From: MedAcidi-G1 sp002294285
Lineage (GTDB): Bacteria > Actinomycetota > Acidimicrobiia > Acidimicrobiales > MedAcidi-G1
Length of the DNA stretch: 62,468 nt
Direction: 5' to 3'
NCBI GenBank assembly: GCA_963999645.1
Contig: CAXEUY010000011.1
Span: forward strand, 1-62,468
In this document: one piece after another, positions 7,524-15,299 of the stretch
How positions within the stretch are numbered: position 1 is the first letter of the stretch
Layout: every line of letters starts with the position of its first letter
Made by a program: the position numbers and the translations under genes
Notes under the pieces: model-generated
The model's database searches: none
Told to the model about the DNA's origin: nothing
What the model saw: only the letters and a program-made list of their open reading frames with translations

Positions 7524-8744
7524 TTTCAGGAGAGACTTCAGAATATTCGCGGTCTTATTTCTACCTGAAATCTTTATTTTTGAGAGGTTCAGAAAATCAG
7601 CAAGCAATCTGAGTTCTTCTATTAGCTCAGAGCAGACTACTTCCGCATCAACTTTTTCTTCCAGAAAAACACCTTTAACTACCAGCGTTTCTTCTGACCT
7701 TAGAGTTTTCAAATCCACTCGCGCTACCAAATTTTCGTTCAGGAGAAAGGGTAGAACATAGTAGCCAAATTCTCGTTTCTCACGAGGCACGTAAATTTCA
7801 AGTCTGTATCTGTATCCAAACAGTCTTTCAATCCGCGGACGGCACCATATAAGTGAATCAAAGGGTGACAATAATGCTCTTGATTCTGTTTTTTCCGGCA
7901 GTAAAGCGGAGTTGTGAAGGTAAGCCTCTTCCTTCCACCCCTCAACTTTTATCGGTATCAGTTCACTTTTATCTACGAGACAATTAACAGCTTCTTTTGC
8001 AAGGGAAGGTTTTATTCGAAAATAATCAGCTGTATCCCTGATAGTTCCCAACCCGTTACAACGTGCTGATATCAGAATGAGCTTTTCAATGGCTTCCTGT
8101 TCCGTAGGAGTTGCTTCAGAAAGAATTTTTTTCGGAGCAACCAACTTGAAAGGGACGTAGCTACGGGAAAAATTACTGTCACGCCTTACCCCTATTTCAC
8201 CAATCCTAAAAAGCCAGTCCAGTGCTTTTTGGCCATCTGAGCGTCCACTCCACCAAGAACCTGAACGACTTCTGGGTTCTTTCAGCTGACTGGCTGAAAT
8301 TGGGTGAGATAGTTCAACTTCTCTCATAACCTCACTTACATATTGTTTTTGAGAATTCGCTAACTCGAAAAGCCCTTTCCATGTTTCACCGTTGCGTGCT
8401 CTATCTCTCTTCCAGCGTGTAAACGGCTCTGTGCTGACAGGAAGAACAGAGGCTTCATGAGCCCAAGACTCGAAAACTTCCTCAGAGTGCCAAATCCATT
8501 TATCAAGTTCAGATTTTTTATATTTCCCCAAGCGACTAAAAAAAACCAAATAATGCGACCTACATAACGCCTGAACTGAATCGAGCTGCACAAGACCTAC
8601 ATCATTTATCACACGATTGAAGTGTTCTTTATTTGTTTTTTTTGGTTTTGCTTTATTCAAACCCTGAGCAGCAATTGCTACGCGTCTAGCGGAACTTATA
8701 TCGAGTTCTAAATCAAATTTCTGAGACATAAAATACCGAAACAT
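7509..8744 (-). CDS. Winged-helix DNA glycosylase, AlkX/YcaQ-like (HTH_42)
   Basis: A 411-residue protein (406 if started at the second ATG, 8729). It has the HTH_42 arrangement of tandem winged helices seen in YcaQ/AlkZ glycosylases that unhook alkylated bases and interstrand crosslinks. Near residue 52, V-Q-L-D-S-V-Q contains a Q-x-D motif; the E. coli YcaQ (AlkX) subgroup is known for Q-x-D, whereas AlkZ has Q-x-Q. A later W-W-S-G-R-S-D-G-Q-K-A-L-D-W-L segment and the C-terminal F-D-S-L-I-W-x-R-x-R motif are also family features. It probably repairs DNA crosslinks; specificity is inference. Confidence 0.8.
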   Translation of the reverse strand: MFRYFMSQKFDLELDISSARRVAIAAQGLNKAKPKKTNKEHFNRVINDVGLVQLDSVQALCRSHYLVFFSRLGKYKKSELDKWIWHSEEVFESWAHEASVLPVSTEPFTRWKRDRARNGETWKGLFELANSQKQYVSEVMREVELSHPISASQLKEPRSRSGSWWSGRSDGQKALDWLFRIGEIGVRRDSNFSRSYVPFKLVAPKKILSEATPTEQEAIEKLILISARCNGLGTIRDTADYFRIKPSLAKEAVNCLVDKSELIPIKVEGWKEEAYLHNSALLPEKTESRALLSPFDSLIWCRPRIERLFGYRYRLEIYVPREKREFGYYVLPFLLNENLVARVDLKTLRSEETLVVKGVFLEEKVDAEVVCSELIEELRLLADFLNLSKIKISGRNKTANILKSLLKSTSG

Positions 8745-8788
8745 TTAAGCAGATCATTTAAAAAAGGAGCAAATGGAAATATCTGCCG

Positions 8789-8800
8789 TACGCTTCTTGC
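8789..8800 (+). promoter_or_regulatory. Leaderless -10 element for the MFS gene
   Basis: TACGCT (8789-8794) lies six bases before ATG 8801, which otherwise lacks a ribosome binding site. It fits the recurrent TANNNT-N6-start pattern. Confidence 0.5.
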
Positions 8801-10081
8801 ATGTTCGAAGAAGTTGAAGTGAATGATCTAAATGAACGCGCTCTTCTTCAGAAACGAACCCTTCGCACTCTTATGGCCGGATTGGTGCCTGCAGGGGCAG
8901 CGATCACAAGCGCATATTCAGCTGCAGCAGTTCTAGGTGAAGAAATAACCGGGAATGAGACCTTCGGCGCTTTAGCAGCCGCATGTCTTACAACTGGAGC
9001 AGCACTTTCAACGTTACCATTAGCAAAAATAATGTCGGCAAAAGGCAGACGGCCTGGGATAGTCACAGGATACTTGGTAGCTGTAGCGGGAGCGTTGTTG
9101 GCTATGACGGCAGCCATCACAGAAGTCTACCTATTCCTACCTATAGGAATTCTTGGAGTTGGAGTGGGCAACGGTGCAAATCTAGCTGCACGCTATGCGG
9201 CAGCTGATCTACCGGCCGAGGAAAACAAGGCCTCTGCAATAGGCAATCTGGTTTGGGCTTCCACTATCGGCTCAGTCCTTGGACCGTCTTTAGGTTTAGG
9301 ACCGGCAAAAAAAGTAGGAGATCTTCTAGCCGTTCCCGAGTTGGCAGGACCTTACATCATTTCAGGCTTCCTTTTTCTTCTAGCAGCCTTGACTATCAGG
9401 AGATGGTTGCGTCCAGACCCCTTAGTGGTAGTAGGCGGAATCGGACTCGAAGGCGAGCAGAACACATCCTTTAAAGAAGCCTTTAGAAGACTCTTTTCCT
9501 CAAAAGTGGGACGACTTTCCGTCGGCTCCATGGTCGTAGGTCATGTAGTAATGGTGGGAGTTATGACCATGACTCCTCTTCACCTCAAAGACGGGGGTCA
9601 CCAGCTAGAAATAGTCGGCTTTGTTATATCACTACACATCATAGGCATGTACGCCTTTTCTCCACTTGTGGGAGTATTAACTGAAAAAATCGGCGCAAAA
9701 TCTGTGATTGCTTTTGGAGGTTTGCTCCTCGTCCTAGGAGCTGAACTTGCATCACACACAGATCCTCAAGATTCACTTGGCGTATTTACAGGACTCTTCT
9801 TAATAGGTCTAGGTTGGAGCTTTGGACTAGTCGCAAGTTCTACTCTCATAGCGAGTGAATTCAAAGGCCCAGAGAAAGTCAGAATCCAAGGGTTGGCAGA
9901 TCTGGCTATGACCGCCTCAGGAGGGATTGCCGGAATTGGGTCTGGATTGATTGTGACTTTAACTGATTATCAGACATTAAGTCATTACAGCGGAATACTA
10001 GGCTTGTATCCGGTAATAACCGTTGCGATATTCCTGATATCAGAAAAAACTACGAGATCTAAGACGAATAGAGACTCCTAA
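8801..10081 (+). CDS. Major facilitator superfamily transporter
   Basis: A 426-residue membrane protein with about twelve hydrophobic spans in two halves separated by a cytoplasmic loop around residues 205-235 (R-R-W-L-R-P-D-P). The loop between the second and third spans contains A-K-I-M-S-A-K-G-R-R-P-G, matching the MFS G-x-x-x-D/S-x-x-G-R-R motif A. A second motif-A-like stretch (G-V-L-T-E-K-I-G-A-K) lies in the C-terminal half. It is probably a drug or metabolite exporter. The start ATG 8801 is supported by the leaderless promoter pattern. It overlaps the convergent EamA gene by four bases. Confidence 0.85.
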   Translation: MFEEVEVNDLNERALLQKRTLRTLMAGLVPAGAAITSAYSAAAVLGEEITGNETFGALAAACLTTGAALSTLPLAKIMSAKGRRPGIVTGYLVAVAGALLAMTAAITEVYLFLPIGILGVGVGNGANLAARYAAADLPAEENKASAIGNLVWASTIGSVLGPSLGLGPAKKVGDLLAVPELAGPYIISGFLFLLAALTIRRWLRPDPLVVVGGIGLEGEQNTSFKEAFRRLFSSKVGRLSVGSMVVGHVVMVGVMTMTPLHLKDGGHQLEIVGFVISLHIIGMYAFSPLVGVLTEKIGAKSVIAFGGLLLVLGAELASHTDPQDSLGVFTGLFLIGLGWSFGLVASSTLIASEFKGPEKVRIQGLADLAMTASGGIAGIGSGLIVTLTDYQTLSHYSGILGLYPVITVAIFLISEKTTRSKTNRDS

Positions 10082-11040
10082 ATAAGAAGAGAAGTTCCAA
10101 TAACTGTAAGAACTGCACCCAGCCATGCGAAAGGTGCAGGCATCTTTTTAGTCGCTACAGCTTGAAGAGGTAAAAGTAAAACCGGCGTGGTGGCCGATAG
10201 CACGACAGCTATTCCAGTATCACCATTCGCTAAGGCGTAAAGGAGGAGTGTCATTCCGCAAACCATTGCTATAAAAGCACTTGAAGCCAATTTAAGCTGA
10301 TCATTTTTAACTAAAGGTGATTTAACGAGTGAGCGCGTCCACTTATCAGTTTTAGTTGGGAGACTCCACATCACAAGCGTGGCTATCAATGCTCTCAACG
10401 CTGCAACTGTAAGAGTGTCACCTCCTTCATCCAATACTGGTTTTGCTGCCAATGCACCACCAGCTTGTCCCAGAGCTCCGATAGCCGCCCAAAAAACCCC
10501 CACAAATAGAGAACCTTCTATTCTTTCAAATACTCCCGTTCCATCAGAAGGATTCCCATACACAACTGCCAAAATTATTCCGAAGATTATTAGAGCCGAT
10601 CCAGCAAATGAGGACAAAGAAAGACGTTCGTTGAAAAAAACAGCTCCACCGGCTGCAGCCATTGGCGCATTTAATGTAAAAAGCATCCCGGTTCTTCGAG
10701 GCCCGATTCTGGACATTGCTGTGAATAAAGCTACATCGCCAACGAATATGCCGATGATCCCTGAAATTGCTATAAGAGCGGTGTCGTTAAAGTCGACTGT
10801 GTTCCAACCCCCGTTAATGGTTGCAGCGACTATGAGCATCACGCTTACATAGATCATCCTTATCCGACAAAATCTCGCACCTCCAAGGCGGCGCGAAGGT
10901 TCAGCCGCGATCAAGCTGCTTAACGCCCAAGAGGTTGCAGCGAGTAGGGAAGCTAGTTGATAAGACAGAATTCCAAGTAGAGCATGAAGGAAAGAAAAAT
11001 GAAAAGCGGGGCAATAAAAACCTAAATCCTTTATATTCAC
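10078..11040 (-). CDS. EamA-family membrane transporter
   Basis: A membrane protein with about ten spans forming two EamA repeats. The first repeat includes A-L-F-T-A-M-S-R-I-G-P-R-R and A-P-M-A-A-A-G-G-A-V-F-F-N-E-R-L, typical of the family. The second includes P-V-L-L-L-P-L-Q-A-V-A-T-K-K near the end. I propose GTG 11040 as start (320 residues). The frame is open further upstream to 11118, but that extension would overlap the divergent protease gene and its promoter. The first hydrophobic span (residues 23-45) supports the shorter form. The exact start is uncertain; the family call is firm. Confidence 0.75.
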   Translation of the reverse strand: MNIKDLGFYCPAFHFSFLHALLGILSYQLASLLAATSWALSSLIAAEPSRRLGGARFCRIRMIYVSVMLIVAATINGGWNTVDFNDTALIAISGIIGIFVGDVALFTAMSRIGPRRTGMLFTLNAPMAAAGGAVFFNERLSLSSFAGSALIIFGIILAVVYGNPSDGTGVFERIEGSLFVGVFWAAIGALGQAGGALAAKPVLDEGGDTLTVAALRALIATLVMWSLPTKTDKWTRSLVKSPLVKNDQLKLASSAFIAMVCGMTLLLYALANGDTGIAVVLSATTPVLLLPLQAVATKKMPAPFAWLGAVLTVIGTSLLI

Positions 11041-11041
11041 A

Positions 11042-11053
11042 TAGTCTTCAAGA
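11042..11053 (+). promoter_or_regulatory. Leaderless -10 element for the nested protease gene
   Basis: TAGTCT (11042-11047) is followed by six bases and GTG 11054. No ribosome binding site is visible, supporting leaderless initiation at this GTG. Confidence 0.5.
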
Positions 11054-14000
11054 GTGAACAGAATCAAATATGCCAACGTTATATCTGCATTGACGGTTGT
11101 AAGTGCTCTTCTATTCACTCAAGTTGGAACTGTTCAAGCCGATGATTTGACCGTTGAAACTGGATACCCAGCCGAAGGTATAGAAGATCTTATTTGGGCT
11201 GCAGAGTATCTCGGATATGAGGGACCCGGTGAGTTGCAGAAAGCTGGAGTAGAAGTTTTACGTTTTCTGCTAGTTGCAATCGCAAACGCAACTGGTGATG
11301 ACTGCGGAAGTAATTTGGGTAAGGATTTAGACCCTACAGGACCTAACCGCTATCAGACGGTGTGGAGTGAGCAAGAGATCGACGCTCTTAACTGGATAAC
11401 GGATTATTACTGTCTAAGTGACTCTCAAGCTCAGATGCTGGGAGGCAGCGTTCTTACTTTCCTGGCAGGACTTGATTCCTCGCTAAAAGAAGAAAATGCA
11501 AATGAAAAACCCGAAACAGTTTCAGAAGTGGGAACAGGGAATAGCGTTTCCAAACCTGAGCAAAATAATTCTACAAATTCAGGCCCAATTCAGTTGAGTG
11601 TTGCAAGAGGACTGACTTCTGCAAATTTAGAGTGGAGCACAACTCCGGAATTTCAAAAAGAAGGAACAGAATTTACACTTCGCTATAGGCAGGTTTATCC
11701 TGCTCCTGTAGAACTAGTTGCTGAACCCAGTATCCCAGGGGAAATACTATTCATGAGCGATCGTGATGGAGATTGGGAACTCTACACAGTTAATGGTGAC
11801 GGAACAGGCCTCAAACAAATAACTGATAATACAGTTGACGACTGGTCCGGTGTTTATTCACCTGATGGAACACGTATAGCTTTCGATGCGAAACACGGCA
11901 GCGCCGAGGGGGACATTTTTGTTGTAAATGCTGACGGGACAGGCCTTAAAAACCTTACGAGCAGTTTCGTTGAAGACGCATTTGCAACATGGTCACCCGA
12001 TGGCAAACAGATCGTTTTCGAAAGAAAAATCAACGATACTTATCGACTTCACATAATGAATGCTGATGGAAGCGGAATCCGTTTACTGAATGAAGTAAAC
12101 ACTGGCAACTGGTCAATACCTGCATGGTCTCCAACTGGAAACCAAATTGCTTTTTCAGGTCGGATGGATGGTGATTCTGAAATATACATTCTGGATGTAA
12201 CAGATGATTCGATTACCCAAATAACCAACAATGAAGGTTTTGGAGATGCCTGGCCCACATGGTCTCCAGATGGACAGAAGATAGCCTTCGTGAGCAACAG
12301 TGATGGTGACGTAGAACTGTTCACCATGAACGCTGACGGAAGCGATAGAAAGCAGATAACTCAAAATGAATTAGTGGAAGCTGAACCAGCTTGGTCCAGA
12401 GATGGAGAACACATAGCTTTCACACTTCAAGAAAATGGCACAAACAGTCTTGGCAGAAGCCAGAGTGAAATATTCCTTATAACGTCAGACGGCTCGGAAA
12501 CATTCGGCCCTATTGCAGTAGGCGAACAGGCCAACTGGAAGCCATCAAATTCAACTGTTGTCAACAGAACATCAACTAGAAATAAGCAAATAGTAGATTC
12601 TGATGCTCCAACCAAAAGAAAATACATAGTCGGTGCCGATGAAGAAAGCATTTCCGACCTTTCCTTCCAAGTCGCGATAATCGATGGCCCTAATCCACTT
12701 AATGACCAATTCTGCGGAGGGGCTCTAATAAAACCTGAATGGGTTTTGACAGCCGCACATTGCTTTCTAGAAGATGAAGGCGGATACACAAAAGCATCAG
12801 AAATAAGAATTGGAGCTGGCCGACAGAAACTCTCAGATATAGGACAAGAAGACACCTTTCAAGCCTCTGCGATTTATCCCCACCCTTCTTATGATCGAGA
12901 TGTAAACAATGACATTGCTCTAGTGCGTTTATCGCGCCCAGTTCCATCAGGGATAGCTAAACCCATTCCATGGCTTGAAGACCCAAAACTGCCTGAAGAT
13001 GGAACACCACTCCTTAAAGCCGGATGGGGGAGCACAGACGTGGTCAATGAAGGTCCTTATCCAGATGATCTCAAATCGACTGTCGTGAACGTAATTGGTA
13101 ATTATGATTACAACTTTTGTGGTTCTGATACCGGTTTTATTGCTCAAAGTAGAGTCTGTTCTGACTCACCCGCTCGAAAAGGAGCATGTACGGGCGACAG
13201 TGGAGGTTCAAACGTTGTTGAACTCGATGGATTTTGGTTTCTGGCAGGAGTTACCTCTTACGGAATGACTGATAGTTCTAATAAATGTGCAGAAGATGTG
13301 GACATTTTTACGAGAGTCAGCAACTACTCAGAGTGGATAAGGTCCCATGTTGGTTGGCAATGGACATGGGTTACAGAGATAGAAGACAACTCGTATGAGG
13401 TAGAAAATCTCAGAAGTGGTTTAACTTACGAGTTTCAAGTACTAGCAGAAAATGATTCAGGCAAGTCTCCATATTCAGATCCAGTTCAAGTGAAAATAGA
13501 CACCCCTCGAGACACTGCGTTAGGTAAACCGACCTCACCAGTTGATCTCGAAGCTCAGAGTCAATCAGGTGAAGTTCTACTCAGCTGGGACTATCCGCAA
13601 AAACTAGAAGGGGTGACTTTCTCTATTCAACATTTTGAAGAAACCGAGGAAAAAACCACTTCCGTTAACAAGGGGGGGATCAGGAATATTGACGAAGAAA
13701 ACATGCGTGAAAAACCCCAAGCAGAAAGAATGATCATAGGAGGAGAGAAAGGAAGCATCGAGGAGAACTCCCACATTGTTGCCCTCCTTGCTCCAACTGT
13801 GAATAATCCAGTTGAGGCAAAATTCTGTCAAGGGAGTTTGCTGACCTCTTCATGGGTTATAACAGCAGCACATTGCATTCCTGCTGGTAATAGAACGTCA
13901 GACATAGAAGTAGTTGCCGGATTTTCTGACCTTTCAAATGTCCAACAACAAGATCGTTTAAAAGTGAAATCGATCAATATTCACGACGGCTACAGAGATT

Positions 14001-14602
14001 CCCCTCTGACACATGACATAGCACTTATCGAACTCTCAAATTCAGTTAACTCACCCAAAGCCAGTTGGATTCCATGGGAAACTAACCCTCAACTCCCTCT
14101 CGACGGCACAGAATTAAAGGTAGCTGGGTGGGGAGCAACAGTAGCAGGGGGAAACACTAGAGAAGCCAATTTACGGCAAGCTCCTGCAGAGGTTCAATCC
14201 AACCCAGCTACGAATAGGTGTGGAAAATGGTCAACTTTCGATTCTTCACAATGGTTATGTGTAGGAGGCGAAGAAGAAATCGGTTCATGTATCGGAGATG
14301 GGGGAGGACCAGTAACACGAGGCACTGAATTGCCGACACTGGTTGGAGTAATAGCATGGGGCCCTCAAGGGGAATGTGCTAGCACGAGGCTTCCGAATGT
14401 CGCAGTAAGGCTAACAACCTATGACGACTGGATCTCTGGGATAGTCGGCACTCCTTGGAAAAAAGCAGAAGGCATAACCTGGTTCACCCATGCTGTCAAA
14501 GGCTTACAAATTGGCAAAACCTACACTTTTTTCCTAACCGCAAATGATTATTTGGGTAGAAAATCCGATCCTATTTCGGTAACTATCACAGTTAAAGATT
14601 AA
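11054..14602 (+). CDS. Exported protein with PD40 propeller, two S1 protease domains and two split FN3 domains
   Basis: An 1182-residue secreted protein. Residues 1-29 form a signal peptide ending V-Q-A. Residues 177-216 look like the first half of a fibronectin-III domain. Residues 229-498 carry six TolB/PD40-like blades (S-P-D-G-x-x-I-A-F). Residues 525-765 form an S1 protease with intact triad H569, D620, S716 and Gly at the S1-pocket position six before the serine, so trypsin-like Arg/Lys specificity is unlikely. Residues 768-816 look like the second half of the FN3 domain. Residues 824-863 and 1135-1182 look like the halves of a second FN3, split by a second S1 domain (895-1130). That domain keeps H940 and D988 but has Gly1083 where the catalytic serine should be. 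The protein probably acts outside the cell. Confidence 0.85.
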   Translation: MNRIKYANVISALTVVSALLFTQVGTVQADDLTVETGYPAEGIEDLIWAAEYLGYEGPGELQKAGVEVLRFLLVAIANATGDDCGSNLGKDLDPTGPNRYQTVWSEQEIDALNWITDYYCLSDSQAQMLGGSVLTFLAGLDSSLKEENANEKPETVSEVGTGNSVSKPEQNNSTNSGPIQLSVARGLTSANLEWSTTPEFQKEGTEFTLRYRQVYPAPVELVAEPSIPGEILFMSDRDGDWELYTVNGDGTGLKQITDNTVDDWSGVYSPDGTRIAFDAKHGSAEGDIFVVNADGTGLKNLTSSFVEDAFATWSPDGKQIVFERKINDTYRLHIMNADGSGIRLLNEVNTGNWSIPAWSPTGNQIAFSGRMDGDSEIYILDVTDDSITQITNNEGFGDAWPTWSPDGQKIAFVSNSDGDVELFTMNADGSDRKQITQNELVEAEPAWSRDGEHIAFTLQENGTNSLGRSQSEIFLITSDGSETFGPIAVGEQANWKPSNSTVVNRTSTRNKQIVDSDAPTKRKYIVGADEESISDLSFQVAIIDGPNPLNDQFCGGALIKPEWVLTAAHCFLEDEGGYTKASEIRIGAGRQKLSDIGQEDTFQASAIYPHPSYDRDVNNDIALVRLSRPVPSGIAKPIPWLEDPKLPEDGTPLLKAGWGSTDVVNEGPYPDDLKSTVVNVIGNYDYNFCGSDTGFIAQSRVCSDSPARKGACTGDSGGSNVVELDGFWFLAGVTSYGMTDSSNKCAEDVDIFTRVSNYSEWIRSHVGWQWTWVTEIEDNSYEVENLRSGLTYEFQVLAENDSGKSPYSDPVQVKIDTPRDTALGKPTSPVDLEAQSQSGEVLLSWDYPQKLEGVTFSIQHFEETEEKTTSVNKGGIRNIDEENMREKPQAERMIIGGEKGSIEENSHIVALLAPTVNNPVEAKFCQGSLLTSSWVITAAHCIPAGNRTSDIEVVAGFSDLSNVQQQDRLKVKSINIHDGYRDSPLTHDIALIELSNSVNSPKASWIPWETNPQLPLDGTELKVAGWGATVAGGNTREANLRQAPAEVQSNPATNRCGKWSTFDSSQWLCVGGEEEIGSCIGDGGGPVTRGTELPTLVGVIAWGPQGECASTRLPNVAVRLTTYDDWISGIVGTPWKKAEGITWFTHAVKGLQIGKTYTFFLTANDYLGRKSDPISVTITVKD

Positions 14603-14655
14603 GAAAAATACACCTCTGACTCGTTATTGGCTCCTTTCTCTGGAATACTGTCGGA

Positions 14656-15291
14656 ATGAAGAATTCTCTAATATCAAGCAGCGTAATTATTTGTCTATCT
14701 CTTGTAGCTACAGGATGCGGACTGTTCGAGAGTAATGATGATGAAATCCAAACCCTTCGAGCAGAGCTGGTCCAATTGAGAGAAGATGTGCTCGATTTAG
14801 AGACTGAAATTGAACTTTTAGCCGTTGCACCACCACAGCCAGAACCTTTAGTTGTTACGACAACTACAACTGCAGAAGCTGAAGAAATTGAATCAACGAC
14901 AACAACAACTCAGCTTCCAACCTTGCCTTCTATCATTGACACCGTTGTGCCCGATACAGAGGTAGAGATAATTTTGCTTGCTTCTTACCAGTGGGGTCCT
15001 AGTTCGGTAGCTGAAGCACTGCAAACAGTTCTTGGTATCGAAGCGGACGGATGGTACGGCAATGGGACACGCGCTGCACACATCGCAGCTCTTGAAGAAA
15101 GAGGCTTATCAACCGACGGTGTTCCAAGTGTTCCAACGACAACAACGGCTGCTCCAGAAGAAACTGAAGCCACAACGACTGATGAAACCACAACGACTGA
15201 TGAAACCACAACAACCGATGAAACCACTACAACAGTCGCCGAAACCACTACAACAGTCGCTGAAACCACTACAACAACAGCAGCTGGCTAG
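14656..15291 (+). CDS. Thr-rich lipoprotein with peptidoglycan-binding-like segment
   Basis: A 211-residue exported lipoprotein. The signal peptide ends in the lipobox V-A-T-G-C, with Cys21 as lipidation site. Residues 27-55 form a short coiled coil (I-Q-T-L-R-A-E-L-V-Q-L-R-E-D-V). Two Thr-rich low-complexity stretches flank a compact segment (about residues 114-147) whose A-L-Q-x-x-L-G-I-x-A-D-G-W-Y-G-x-G-T-R pattern resembles a PG_binding_1 domain. The C-terminal tail repeats D-E-T-T-T-T and V-A-E-T-T-T-T units. It is likely a wall-spanning surface protein. It follows the nested protease by 53 bases and could be functionally linked. It converges on the oxidoreductase gene. Confidence 0.75.
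   Translation: MKNSLISSSVIICLSLVATGCGLFESNDDEIQTLRAELVQLREDVLDLETEIELLAVAPPQPEPLVVTTTTTAEAEEIESTTTTTQLPTLPSIIDTVVPDTEVEIILLASYQWGPSSVAEALQTVLGIEADGWYGNGTRAAHIAALEERGLSTDGVPSVPTTTTAAPEETEATTTDETTTTDETTTTDETTTTVAETTTTVAETTTTTAAG
15169..15279 (+). repeat. Coding tandem repeat (Thr-rich tail)
   Basis: Six imperfect units of 18-21 bases, built around GAAACCACAACGACTGAT and GAAACCACTACAACAGTCGC, encode the E-T-T-T-T-D and E-T-T-T-T-V-A repeats at the end of the lipoprotein. The near-identical DNA of adjacent units suggests recent slippage. Confidence 0.75.
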
Positions 15292-15299
15292 GATTTCGG

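Noticed and set aside
8773..8817. A 14-codon open reading frame with an AAAGGAG ribosome binding site just upstream of and overlapping the MFS start, possibly a leader peptide
   Set aside because: The MFS start itself has a TACGCT element at the exact leaderless spacing, which would start transcription downstream of this frame. Its product has no run of identical amino acids or other attenuator feature.
10379..10852. A 157-codon open reading frame antisense to the EamA transporter
   Set aside because: Its composition (Pro/Ala-rich, no domains) is what the complement of a transmembrane gene gives; the transporter on the other strand has clear family motifs.
12427..12855. A 142-codon antisense open reading frame inside the nested protease gene
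   Set aside because: It lies across the catalytic protease domain, whose triad and strands are intact on the plus strand; no start signals are seen on the minus strand.
14985..15269. Valine-rich open reading frame antisense to the lipoprotein
   Set aside because: It is the mirror of Thr-codon repeats on the plus strand and has no promoter, ribosome binding site or independent family features.
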